A stretch of DNA of 64,000 bases from Stenotrophomonas sp. 704A1 (GCF_030549525.1 NZ_CP130831.1:2567501-2631500), one strand, 5' to 3'; positions 26,769-35,085 are shown, numbered from the stretch's first letter. Numbers and translations are program-made. Notes: generated by a model from the letters alone, not told the origin.

Positions 26769-27272
26769 TCATCGGTGGCTGCCCCGCTGGTGCTGCTGGA
26801 TCAACAGCGCGGCACGCAGCACGTGCTTGCCGACCAGGCTCTTGGAAATGCCCAGGCGCAGGGCGATCTCGCGCTCGCTCAGGCCGAGATAGCGGTTGAG
26901 CACGAAGCACTCGCGCACCTGGGCCGGCAGCGCGAGGATGGTCTGGGTGATCTCGCGCAGCTGCGCCTGGTCCAGCGCCTGCGCCTCGCCATCGTGGCGG
27001 TCCTGCGCCACGTCCACCGCGTACTCGGCCATCGCGCGGCGTTCGCGCGCGTCGGCCTGGCTGCGGTTGAGCGCATGGTGGTAGGCCATGCGGTACAGAT
27101 AGCCGCGCGGCTCCAGGATGGGCGGATCGCCGGGCACGCTGCTGGCCTTCAGGTACAGGTTCTGCAGCGTGTCTTCGGTGCTGGCCGGGTCAAGGTAGCG
27201 GCCGATGAAGCGGAACAACGCACGGCGTTCGCGGATCAGCAGTTCGATCAGCGCCAGGGCATTGGGGGACAT
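26769..27272 (-). CDS. FecI-type ECF sigma factor
   Basis: A 167-residue extracytoplasmic-function sigma factor of the iron-starvation group. Region 2 (about residues 10-75) includes ALFRFIGRYLDPASTEDTLQ and GYLYRMAYHHALN. Region 4 (about 108-160) has LPAQVRECFVLNRYLGLSER and the helix-turn-helix SEREIALRLGISKSLVGKHV. The ATG at 27272 is preferred over a TTG three codons upstream. It heads the fecI-fecR-receptor-hemophilin-Slam set. No Fur box was found by eye in its 185-bp upstream region; a Zur-box-like site lies there but is close to the opposite gene. Confidence 0.9.
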   Translation of the reverse strand: MSPNALALIELLIRERRALFRFIGRYLDPASTEDTLQNLYLKASSVPGDPPILEPRGYLYRMAYHHALNRSQADARERRAMAEYAVDVAQDRHDGEAQALDQAQLREITQTILALPAQVRECFVLNRYLGLSEREIALRLGISKSLVGKHVLRAALLIQQHQRGSHR

Positions 27273-27422
27273 GGGTGCCAAGGCCGGACCGGGGAATGAT
27301 GGGCGTGATGGCGACGGTCCGAGCCGGGATTGTAGGCGTCCCGGCGCGATACCGCACCCCCGTTCAGCGACGTCGCCACAGGCAGGACCTTCGGCCTATG
27401 AAGATCTCGTGAAGATAGTGCT

Positions 27423-27441
27423 ATGTTATATCGTCACATTT
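27423..27441 (+). promoter_or_regulatory. Zur-box-like operator
   Basis: ATGTTATATCGTCACATTT matches the gammaproteobacterial Zur consensus as I know it (ATGTTATATTATAACATTT) at all but three or four central positions, with the correct 19-bp spacing and outer ATGT / ACAT arms. It lies 16 bp ahead of the receptor start codon at 27458, overlapping the likely -10 region, where a bound repressor would block transcription. The surrounding sequence is AT-rich against a GC-rich background. Confidence 0.6.
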
Positions 27442-27457
27442 GTAGCGACCCCTTGCC

Positions 27458-29401
27458 ATGTCCCGTTCCGTCCCCGCCCGCCGACTGTCCGGCGCGATCC
27501 TCCTTGCCCTGGCCCCCGCACTGGCAGCGGCAGCGGAGGCCCCTTCGCAACTGGATCCGATCGTGGTGACCGCCACTGCCACCGACCGCCTGGCCAGCGA
27601 TGCGCCCGCCTCCATCAGCGTGATCACCCGTGAGCAGATCCAGCTGCGGCCGGTGCTGGATCTGGCCGACGCACTACGCGGCAGCCCGGGCGTGACGGTG
27701 GCCGGGGTCGGCTTCGGTCGCCGCGGCATCCGCATCCGCGGCATGGACCCGGGCTATACGCTGGTACTGCTGGACGGGCAGCGCGTCAGCGCGTCGGCCG
27801 ATGCCATCGCCCACTCGGATTTCGATCTGGGCTGGCTGCCTGCCGCCGCGATCGAACGCATCGAAGTGGTGCGCGGCCCGATGTCCTCGCTGTACGGCTC
27901 GGAGGCGCTGGGCGGCGTGGTCAACGTGATCAGCCGCCGCGCCACCGATGACTGGCAGGGCAACCTGGTCTACAACGCCGGCGTGGTTGCCGGTGACCGC
28001 GGTGGCAACACGGCCCAGGCCGGCTTCTATGCGGGTGGCGCACTGCTCCCTGGCACGCTGGGCCTGAGCGTGTTTGCCGAACACCGGCAGAAGGATGCCA
28101 CCCGCGATCCCACCGACGACCGCCTGGACGAACAGGAGGGGCGCCGTGCCAACACCGGGCGTGCGGTACTGACCTGGACGCCGGATGCGCATCAGCGCAT
28201 TGACCTGTCGCACCTGCAGGGCAGCGAGGAACGACGCCGCCATGCGCTGCAGGCCGGTGCCGCACCCTATGAGTACGAGACCATCGACGACATCCGTCGC
28301 CGCCAGACCACGCTGAGCCATCAGGGCGACTGGGACTGGGGCCAGACCCGGGTCAGTGCCTACCGTGCGGTGCTGGACCGCGACAACCGTCGCGACCGCG
28401 GCGAGGCCTCGCGGCCGCAGCAGCTGACCGACCAGATCGTCGATGCGCGCGCCACCGTTGCACTGGGTGCACGCCACCGCGTCAGCGTCGGCGGCGAATG
28501 GCGGCGGCAGCAACTGGACGATGCCGCGGGTGCACGCTCCGGCCACCTGCAGTCCAACCAGAGCGCGCTGTTCATGCAGGACGAGATCCAGGTGAGCGAC
28601 GCACTCTCGGTGGTTTTCGGCAGCCGCAGCGACCGCCACCCCGAGTTCGGCTGGCACCACAGCCCGCGCGCCTATGCGGTGTGGCATGCCACCGACGCGC
28701 TGACGATCAAGGGCGGCATCGGCAGCGGCTTCAAGGCACCGAGCCTGAAGCAACTGTCGCCGGAGTACTCCGCGGTGGGCGGCGGTGGGCGCTTCACCAT
28801 TGTCGGCAACCCACAGTTGAAGCCGGAACAGACTACCAGTGCCGAATTGTCGGTTGCCTGGCAGCAGCAGCGCTGGTCGTTGCAGGCGACTGCGTTCCAG
28901 AACGACCTCAAGGACCTGATCCAGACCACCTGCGTACGTGCCTGCGGTGTACGCGGCCGCGAACTGCGCAACTACACCAATGTGGCCCGTGCACGCATCC
29001 GTGGCCTCGAGCTGACCGGCACCGCGCCGATCAGCGAGCATCTGTCCTTCGAGGCGAACTGGAGCTGGCTGGACCCACGCGACCGCCAGACCGGCCAATG
29101 GCTGCCGGAACGTCCGCGCCGCAGCGGTGCAACGGCGCTGAACTGGCAGCGCGGGCCGCTGCAGGCCGCCGTGCGCGGCGAGTACATCGGTCCACAGCAG
29201 CAGGTGGCCGGCAGCAGCCAGGTGACCCTGCCCGACTACTGGCTGTGGTCGCTGGACGCGCGCTGGCGCGTGACCGCGGCGGTGAGCGTGGTGGCCGGCA
29301 TCGACAACCTGGCCGACAAGCGGCTGGACGAGACCGGTGCGCTGTACCCGTACCCGGAAACCGGCCGCTACGTGCATGCCGGCATCGAACTGGCGTTCTG
29401 A
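27458..29401 (+). CDS. TonB-dependent receptor of the CobN-like operon
   Basis: A 647-residue receptor of the FepA/CirA/HmuR class without an STN domain. The signal peptide is about residues 1-25 (GAILLALAPALAAAAEA). The TonB box is near DPIVVTATATDR (residues 33-44). The plug has SISVITREQIQLRP, RGIRIRGMDPGYTLVLLDGQ and IERIEVVRGPMSSLYGSEALGG, given here in overlapping parts. The barrel ends AGIELAF. One loop has paired Cys (TTCVRACGVRG). It is 2 bp before the CobN-like gene, so the operon order is receptor, chelatase, channel, DUF2149. A Zur-like box precedes it. The substrate is likely a metal complex: zinc, heme or a cobalt compound. Confidence 0.9.
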   Translation: MSRSVPARRLSGAILLALAPALAAAAEAPSQLDPIVVTATATDRLASDAPASISVITREQIQLRPVLDLADALRGSPGVTVAGVGFGRRGIRIRGMDPGYTLVLLDGQRVSASADAIAHSDFDLGWLPAAAIERIEVVRGPMSSLYGSEALGGVVNVISRRATDDWQGNLVYNAGVVAGDRGGNTAQAGFYAGGALLPGTLGLSVFAEHRQKDATRDPTDDRLDEQEGRRANTGRAVLTWTPDAHQRIDLSHLQGSEERRRHALQAGAAPYEYETIDDIRRRQTTLSHQGDWDWGQTRVSAYRAVLDRDNRRDRGEASRPQQLTDQIVDARATVALGARHRVSVGGEWRRQQLDDAAGARSGHLQSNQSALFMQDEIQVSDALSVVFGSRSDRHPEFGWHHSPRAYAVWHATDALTIKGGIGSGFKAPSLKQLSPEYSAVGGGGRFTIVGNPQLKPEQTTSAELSVAWQQQRWSLQATAFQNDLKDLIQTTCVRACGVRGRELRNYTNVARARIRGLELTGTAPISEHLSFEANWSWLDPRDRQTGQWLPERPRRSGATALNWQRGPLQAAVRGEYIGPQQQVAGSSQVTLPDYWLWSLDARWRVTAAVSVVAGIDNLADKRLDETGALYPYPETGRYVHAGIELAF

Positions 29402-29403
29402 CC

Positions 29404-32400
29404 ATGCGCAGCGGGTGGACATGGCTGCTGCTCGGGTGGCTGATGCTTGGCACATCGGCCCGTGCCGAGCCCGACCCCTTGCGGGTGGAGGTGGTCAGCA
29501 GCAGCTTCGTGCTGCCCGCCAGGATCGCCCGCCTGGACGCGCTGGGCGCGCCTGCAGGCGTGCGCTTCCGGCAGCGCGTGGTGGACCCGGCGGCGGCGCT
29601 GCCCGCTGACTGGCCGGCGGGCGCCGACCTGGTGCTGCTGGACACGCCGCGACCGACGGATGTCGAACAGATCATGGCGGTGGTCGATGGCCCCTTGCAG
29701 AACGGCAAGGTGCCCTGGCTGCGTGTGGGCGGCGGTGCACCGGCCTCCGGCCACCTGTCCGCCGAGGTGGCGCGCAGCATCGCCGGCTACTACGGCAACG
29801 GTGGCGAGGCCAACATCCGCACGCTGGCGGCATACCTGCAGGCCTGGCGCAGCGGTGCCGGGGCCGACGGACTGCCGCCGCCGCAGGTGCTGCCGGCCAC
29901 CGGCTACAGCACGGGTGGCAACCGGTGGCTGGACAGTCCACAGGCGTTGCAGGCGCAGTGGCAGCGCGATGGTCAGGCGACGTGGCCGAAAGTAGCCGTA
30001 CTGATTTCCGGCAGCACGCTCAGCGGCATGCAGACCCAGGTGCTGGATGCACTGATCGAGGCCGGGCGCACGCGCAAGCTTGCGCTGTTCGGGGTCTGGT
30101 TCGATGCCGCCGCCGACGACGGCCTGCAGCAGGCGCTGCGCGGCATCGAAGTGGATGCGCTGGCCAACCTGACCCATCTGCAGAACGGCACCGCGCGTGC
30201 CGCCGAGTTCGCCACACTGGACGTGCCGGTGCTGCAGGCGCTGAACCATCGGCAAGGGGATGCGGATGACTGGCGCGCGGCGACCACCGGCATCCCGATG
30301 GCCACGCTGGCAACCTTCGTCGCCGTGCCCGAAGCCTGGGGCGCCGGTGATCCGATCGTGGTCTCGGCCAATGCGCGCGGTGAACTGCAGCCGATTCCCG
30401 AACAGATCGATGCGTTGGCCGCCAAGCTGCAGCGGCTGGCGGCGCTGCGCCACACCGCCGCGGCCGACAAACGGGTGGCGCTGCTGTTCTGGAATGCGCC
30501 GGACGGCGAACGCAACCTGTCCGCGTCGCATCTCAACGTGCCGCGCAGCATCGAGGCGCTGCTGCCGCGCCTGGCACAGGCCGGGTATTCGACGCAGCCG
30601 GTGGATGAAACGACCCTGATCGAACAGCTGCAGGCGCTGCTGGGAGGCTACTACCATCCCGAGCGGTTGGATGCGCTGCTCGACGCCGGGCTGGCCGATA
30701 CCCTGCCGGTCGCCGACTACCGCCGCTGGCTGGCCACCCTGCCCGCTTCGCGCCGCGACGAACTGCGCGCGCAGTGGGGCGATCCTGCACACCACCCCGC
30801 GGTACGTCAGCGGCACGGACAGGCCGTGTTCGTGCTGCCGCGCCTGCGCCTGGGCAACCTGCTGCTGATGCCCCAGCCGCCACGCGCGGGCCGCATCGGC
30901 GAGGCCACCCACGATACGGCGTCGGTGCCGAGCCACTACTACCTGGCGGCGTACCTGTACCTGCGCCAGCGGTGGAAGGCCGATGCGCTGATCCACTTCG
31001 GTACCCACGGCACGCAGGAATGGACCCCGGGCAAGGACCGCGGCCTGTGGGCCGCCGATTATCCGTGGCTGGCGGTGGGCGAGCTGCCGGTGTTCTACCC
31101 GTACATCCAGGACAACGTCGGCGAGGCGATCCAGGCCAAGCGCCGTGGCCGTGCGGTGGTGGTCAGCCACCAGACCCCGCCGTTCGCGCCGTCCGGCCTG
31201 TACGACGAGCTGCGCGACCTGCACGCGGTGGTGCACGAACTGCAGCAGCTGGACCAGGGGCCGGTGCGTGATGCCACCGCCGCACGCCTGCGCACCCTGG
31301 CCACCGACAGTGGCATCGCCGCCGACCTGGGCTGGAGCGCGGTGGACATGCAGGCACGCTTCGAGAGTTTCCTGCCGGTGCTGCACGACCACCTGCATGA
31401 GCTGGCACGGCGCAACCTGCCACTGGGGCTGCATACCTTCGGCCAGCCGGCCTCGCCCGAGCACCGCCTGCTGATGGTGATGCAGCAGCTGGGGCCGGGC
31501 TATCTGAAAGCGCTGGGCGAGGATCCGACGGAGGCCACTGCCGTGGACTACCGGCAGATCCAGCAGGGCCTCGGCTATCGCACGCTGCTGCACCATCTGC
31601 GCGAAGGTGCGCCGATCGGCAGCGCCGCCACCCCTGACCTGCGCGCAGCGCTGCAGCGTGCCGCGCAACGGGATGCCGCTCTGGCCGATACACAGGAGAT
31701 CGAATCGCTGCTGCATGGCCTAGGTGGTGGCTTCGTACTGCCCGGCGCCGGTGGCGACCCGATACGCACGCCGGAACTGCGCAGCGGCCGCAACCTGTTC
31801 GCGTTCGAGCCCGACCGCATTCCCACCCGCGCAGCGTTCGACACCGGCGAGCTCGCCCTGCAGCAGCTGTTGCAGGCCTATCGTGATGATCACAATGGGC
31901 AGCTGCCACGCAAACTCGCCATCAGCCTATGGTCGAGCGAGGCCATCCGCCACCTCGGCGTACTGGAGGCGCAGGTGCTGCACGCACTGGGCCTGCGCCC
32001 GCGCTGGGACAGTGGTGGCAAGGTGATCGCCCTGGACATCGTGCCCGATGCAGAACTGCAACGACCGCGCATCGATGTGGTGATCCAGGCCACCAGCGTC
32101 TACCGCGACCAGTTCGATCCGTTCCTGCGCCTGCTGGCCGGCGCCATCGCGCAACTGGCGGCGATGCCGGCCTCGTCCGGCAACCCGGTTGCCGCCAATG
32201 CACTCGCCTTGCAACAGCGCCTGCAGCACGACGGCGTCGCTGCGGACCAGGCGCAGCGCCTGTCGCGCCTGCGCATCTTCAGCAATGCGTCCGGCGAGTA
32301 TGGCAGCGGCCTCAATCACGCCGTGCTGGAGCGTAGCGGCGCGGCGGGCAAGGACGATGCGGCGCTGGCCAGCGGCTTCCTGGATCGCCTGCAGCACGGC

Positions 32401-33312
32401 TACGGCAGTGACGGCCAGGCGACCGCCCTGCCCGGCGGCAACCTGTTCGCCGAACAGCTGCGCGGCGTGCAGGCGGCGGTGCTGTCGCGCTCCTCCAACA
32501 CCCATGGGCTGCTCAGCACCGACCATCCCTTCGAGTATCTGGGCGGGCTGGCACTGGCCGTGCGTCACCTCGACGGTGCCAGCCCGGCACTGTACGTCTC
32601 CGACCTGCGCGAACCGGCACCGCGCACGCGCAGCACCGCACGCTTCCTGGCCGATGAGCTGCGCGCGCGGACGCTCAATCCGCAATGGATCGGTGCGATG
32701 CAGGCCGAAGGCTATGCCGGCACACTGGAGGTACTGAAGAGCGTCGACAACCTGTTCGGCTGGCAGGTCACCGCGCCCCAGACCGTCCGCGCCGACCAGT
32801 GGCAGGCGGTGCACGACACCTTCGTGCGCGACAGCCGCCAGCTGGGCCTGGCGCAGTGGTTCGAGCAACACAACGCCAGCGCGCAGGTGCAGATGATCGA
32901 GCGCCTGCAGGAAGCGATCAGGCGCGGCTACTGGCAAGCCGATGATCGCACCCGTGCTGAGCTGCAGGCGCGGCTGCAGCAGCTGCAGGCCTGGTCAGCG
33001 CCGGAACCGGCACCGACGCAGGCACATCCCGGCTACGGGCTCAGCCGCGCGGCGGCCACCCCACCGGCACCCGATGCCGCTGCCTCCGTCACCCCAGAAC
33101 CCGCCACCGTCGAACAGGCCTCTGCCCCCTCACCCAGGGTGCGAGGCCAGGTGATGCGGCAGCTGCCGCCGCCGGCGCCGCACTCACCTGCCACGCGCTG
33201 GGCACTCGCCGTGCTGCTGGCCCTGCTCGGCGCAGGCGCGGTGCTGCAGGCGCGGCGCAACGCTCGGCACGCCAGCCCTTCCACGTCTCCTTCCAACCCG
33301 GCTTCCGCATGA
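29404..33312 (+). CDS. Periplasmic, membrane-anchored CobN/HmuS-like chelatase subunit
   Basis: A 1302-residue protein of the CobN/BchH/ChlH family. CobN and BchH insert Co or Mg into tetrapyrroles in the cytosol, but this one has a signal peptide (residues 1-21, WTWLLLGWLMLGTSARA) and a C-terminal membrane anchor (about 1263-1284, WALAVLLALLGAGAVLQA). The bulk should therefore face the periplasm. Family segments include DALIHFGTHGTQEWTPGKD, VGELPVFYPYIQDNVGEA and IDVVIQATSVYRDQFDPF. A Pro-rich linker (about 1200-1260) joins the anchor. No CobS/CobT or BchI/D ATPase partners are near. Instead it overlaps an ExbB-like channel gene by 4 bases. Bacteroides HmuS, reported to take metal from heme, has the same plan. 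It could equally act in zinc or cobalt release from a carrier. Confidence 0.88.
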   Translation: MRSGWTWLLLGWLMLGTSARAEPDPLRVEVVSSSFVLPARIARLDALGAPAGVRFRQRVVDPAAALPADWPAGADLVLLDTPRPTDVEQIMAVVDGPLQNGKVPWLRVGGGAPASGHLSAEVARSIAGYYGNGGEANIRTLAAYLQAWRSGAGADGLPPPQVLPATGYSTGGNRWLDSPQALQAQWQRDGQATWPKVAVLISGSTLSGMQTQVLDALIEAGRTRKLALFGVWFDAAADDGLQQALRGIEVDALANLTHLQNGTARAAEFATLDVPVLQALNHRQGDADDWRAATTGIPMATLATFVAVPEAWGAGDPIVVSANARGELQPIPEQIDALAAKLQRLAALRHTAAADKRVALLFWNAPDGERNLSASHLNVPRSIEALLPRLAQAGYSTQPVDETTLIEQLQALLGGYYHPERLDALLDAGLADTLPVADYRRWLATLPASRRDELRAQWGDPAHHPAVRQRHGQAVFVLPRLRLGNLLLMPQPPRAGRIGEATHDTASVPSHYYLAAYLYLRQRWKADALIHFGTHGTQEWTPGKDRGLWAADYPWLAVGELPVFYPYIQDNVGEAIQAKRRGRAVVVSHQTPPFAPSGLYDELRDLHAVVHELQQLDQGPVRDATAARLRTLATDSGIAADLGWSAVDMQARFESFLPVLHDHLHELARRNLPLGLHTFGQPASPEHRLLMVMQQLGPGYLKALGEDPTEATAVDYRQIQQGLGYRTLLHHLREGAPIGSAATPDLRAALQRAAQRDAALADTQEIESLLHGLGGGFVLPGAGGDPIRTPELRSGRNLFAFEPDRIPTRAAFDTGELALQQLLQAYRDDHNGQLPRKLAISLWSSEAIRHLGVLEAQVLHALGLRPRWDSGGKVIALDIVPDAELQRPRIDVVIQATSVYRDQFDPFLRLLAGAIAQLAAMPASSGNPVAANALALQQRLQHDGVAADQAQRLSRLRIFSNASGEYGSGLNHAVLERSGAAGKDDAALASGFLDRLQHGYGSDGQATALPGGNLFAEQLRGVQAAVLSRSSNTHGLLSTDHPFEYLGGLALAVRHLDGASPALYVSDLREPAPRTRSTARFLADELRARTLNPQWIGAMQAEGYAGTLEVLKSVDNLFGWQVTAPQTVRADQWQAVHDTFVRDSRQLGLAQWFEQHNASAQVQMIERLQEAIRRGYWQADDRTRAELQARLQQLQAWSAPEPAPTQAHPGYGLSRAAATPPAPDAAASVTPEPATVEQASAPSPRVRGQVMRQLPPPAPHSPATRWALAVLLALLGAGAVLQARRNARHASPSTSPSNPASA

Positions 33313-33785
33313 ACGCGCTTGAATCCACGCTCTACGATCTCTCCCACCTGTTCCTCGCTCCGGTCCTGCTGCTGATCCTGCTGTCGCTGGCCTATGCCTT
33401 TCTCAGCTTCGGCGCCTTCCTCTGGGAAGGACTGCAGCGCCGCCGCGGCCGCCACCGGCCTGAGCTGCTGGCCTGGCAGGCCCGCCATGGCGGCTGCAGC
33501 GACGATCTGGAACTGCATATCCTCAAGCGCCTGGAAGGCCTGCGCATCGTCTCGCGCACTGCACCGATGCTGGGGCTGGTGGCGACCATGATCCCGATGG
33601 GTCCTGCCCTGCTGGCGCTGACCCGCAGCGATGCCCAGGGCGTGGGCGAAAACATGGTGGTGGCCTTCTCGTCGGTGATCCTGGCCCTGGTCGCCGCCAG
33701 CCTGACCTATCTGGTGCTGACCGTGCGCCGGCGCTGGCTGCTGCAGGAACTGCGCCAGTTCGAACGCCGGCAGGAGGTGCACTGA
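33309..33785 (+). CDS. MotA/TolQ/ExbB-like proton channel of the CobN-like module
   Basis: A 158-residue inner-membrane protein with three predicted segments: LFLAPVLLLILLSLAYAFLS (about 11-30), LGLVATMIPMGPALLALT and VVAFSSVILALVAASLTYLVL. The region RIVSRTAPMLGLVATMIPMG is the ExbB/TolQ pore signature. It is shorter than standard ExbB. Its start overlaps the stop of the chelatase gene and its stop overlaps the start of the DUF2149 gene, so the three are translationally coupled. It probably supplies proton-motive energy to the chelatase or the receptor, with the DUF2149 protein taking the role of ExbD. It corresponds by position to HmuU of Bacteroides. Confidence 0.87.
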   Translation: MNALESTLYDLSHLFLAPVLLLILLSLAYAFLSFGAFLWEGLQRRRGRHRPELLAWQARHGGCSDDLELHILKRLEGLRIVSRTAPMLGLVATMIPMGPALLALTRSDAQGVGENMVVAFSSVILALVAASLTYLVLTVRRRWLLQELRQFERRQEVH

Positions 33786-34108
33786 TGCGCTTCCTGGATG
33801 ACGACGAGGCCGACGACCCGATCCTGTCGGTGGTGAACCTGATCGACCTGTTCCTGGTGGTCACCGGCATCCTGATGATCGTGATCGTGCGCAATCCGCT
33901 CAATCCGTTCACCAGCCAGGACGTGACCGTGATCGAGAACCCGGGCCAGGCCGACATGCGCATTACCGTCAAGCAGGGTGAGGAACTGACCCGCTACCAG
34001 TCCACCGGCGAGATCGGCGAAGGCGGCGGGATCAAGGCCGGCGTGACCTATCGGTTGCCGGATGGGCGCATGGTGTACGTGCCGGAGGGGGCCCCCCCGG
34101 CCCGGTAG
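33785..34108 (+). CDS. DUF2149 protein, ExbD-like partner
   Basis: A 107-residue protein with one membrane span (about residues 15-37, ILSVVNLIDLFLVVTGILM) near the N-terminus and a periplasmic tail, an ExbD/TolR-like topology. The start DDDEADDPILSVVNLIDLFLV is typical of DUF2149, found beside CobN-like and MotA/TolQ-like genes in Bacteroidetes, methanogens and pseudomonads. The Asp in NLIDLFL could be the proton-carrying residue equivalent to ExbD Asp25. Its stop codon TAG is the TAG of a SMAG repeat, so the gene end is shaped by the repeat. It corresponds by position to HmuV. Confidence 0.87.
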   Translation: MRFLDDDEADDPILSVVNLIDLFLVVTGILMIVIVRNPLNPFTSQDVTVIENPGQADMRITVKQGEELTRYQSTGEIGEGGGIKAGVTYRLPDGRMVYVPEGAPPAR

Positions 34109-34127
34109 ATCCACGCCGTGCGTGGAT
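34105..34127 (+). repeat. SMAG repeat that supplies a stop codon
   Basis: GTAG followed by ATCCACGC / GCGTGGAT makes a SMAG palindrome. Bases 34106-34108 (TAG) are also the stop codon of the DUF2149 gene. Confidence 0.75.
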
Positions 34128-34134
34128 GACGGAT

Positions 34135-34218
34135 CTAGGGTTCCTGCAACGCCTCGAAGCGCTCGGCGAGGTAATCGATCAACGCACGCACCGCCGGCAG
34201 CAGCCCGCGTCGCGACGG
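34135..34218 (-). pseudogene. 3' remnant of a LysR-family regulator
   Basis: Only the last 27 or so codons remain: PSRRGLLPAVRALIDYL then AERFEALQEP and a TAG stop. This is the typical LysR C-terminal helix. The rest, including the DNA-binding domain, is missing. The remnant runs head-on into the remnant of a hydrolase gene on the other strand. The exact junction is uncertain by about 15 bases because the reading HLVTI on this strand and GYQVF on the other overlap. Confidence 0.75.
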
Positions 34219-34497
34219 AATGGTTACCAGGTGTTCGCGGTCATCGACGCGCCCGGTACCTACTCGAAGATGGCCGAGGAGATCACCCTGGCCCGCGTGG
34301 TGCAGGCCGGCGTGGTGCCGATGGACACCGCCGCGGTCGCCTCGGAGATCCAGCGCAGCTGGAACCGCGACGATGCCCAGCAATGGGCCGAGGTCTACAC
34401 GAAGATCTTCCCGAACCACCGGTTGCTGATCGAGAGCTACCTGAAGGCACAGGACGTGCAGAAGAACCAGGAGCCGCTGGATTCGCAGCGCGGCTGA
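34219..34497 (+). pseudogene. 3' remnant of a YcaC-like isochorismatase-family hydrolase
   Basis: About 92 codons remain, beginning GYQVFAVIDAPGTYSKMAEE and ending at a TGA at 34495-34497. This corresponds to the last strand-helix units of the isochorismatase fold (YcaC type: VFAVIDAPGT, AGVVPMDTAAVASEIQRSW). The catalytic Asp, Lys and Cys of the N-terminal two thirds are gone. An open frame of 123 codons starting in the fused region exists, but its first 31 codons are antisense LysR sequence and cannot make a working enzyme. Confidence 0.8.
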
Positions 34498-34682
34498 GCC
34501 GATCTCGGGTTATGCAAGGTGCTGGAGGCCACAGGCGTCCAGTTCTCGTACGATTGCACGGTGTGATGACATGGCGGCGCGGGCCCTGGCGGGCGCCGCC
34601 TTCCGGAGCAGTCGAGCATGGCTCGACACCACAATTGGATCGGTCGGGCATGGCTCGGCGCTGCAGACAGATGGAGAACGTG

Positions 34683-35081
34683 ATGGCCTACGCACGCATT
34701 GTTTCGACCGCGGACAATTACCTGCACCACATCAGCAATGGCAGCTTCGACGTGGATGCGGACGAACCCGCCTCGCTGGGCGGCCAGGGCAAGGGCTTTG
34801 CACCGTTCGATCTGTATCTGGCTTCGCTGGCGGCGTGCACCGCCATCACGCTGCGCATGTACGCACAGCGCAAGGGCTGGGACCTGGGTGAGTTCCATGC
34901 CGAACTGCGCTCGGAGCGCGACGCGGACGGGCGCTTCCATGTGCACCGCGTGCTGCATGCCAGCGCCGCGTTGAGCGATGCGCAGTGGCAGCGGTTGCTG
35001 GAAGTGGTCGAGAAGACGCCGGTGACGCTGGTGATGCGCGAGGGTGCGCGGATCACCAGTGAGCGCGGGGGCGCAGCGTAG
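34683..35081 (+). CDS. OsmC-family protein
   Basis: A 132-residue OsmC/Ohr-fold protein of the YhfA-like type. OsmC proteins are cytosolic dimeric thiol peroxidases, but this type may instead bind small molecules. The GGQGKGFAPFDLYLASLAACTAITLRMYA region (shown as PFDLYLASLAACTAITLRMY) holds the first conserved Cys; the second redox Cys is not visible, as the rest has none, so peroxidase activity is doubtful. GGAG lies 6 bases before the ATG at 34683; another ATG 12 bases earlier is possible. It stands alone between the deletion scar and REP repeats. The 185-bp upstream space has small GC-rich hairpins only. Confidence 0.82.
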   Translation: MAYARIVSTADNYLHHISNGSFDVDADEPASLGGQGKGFAPFDLYLASLAACTAITLRMYAQRKGWDLGEFHAELRSERDADGRFHVHRVLHASAALSDAQWQRLLEVVEKTPVTLVMREGARITSERGGAA

Positions 35082-35085
35082 CCCT

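Noticed and set aside
27273..27457. Fur box ahead of fecI
   Set aside because: I looked for GATAATGATAATCATTATC-like sequence in the divergent region and saw none; only the Zur-like site stands out.
29404..33312. Cobalamin-biosynthesis CobN
   Set aside because: No cobS/cobT or other cobalamin genes are near, and the protein has export and anchor signals that biosynthetic CobN lacks.
34126..34497. Open frame of 123 codons as a complete gene
   Set aside because: Its first 31 codons are antisense LysR C-terminus and the rest is only the end of a hydrolase; better explained as a fused remnant.
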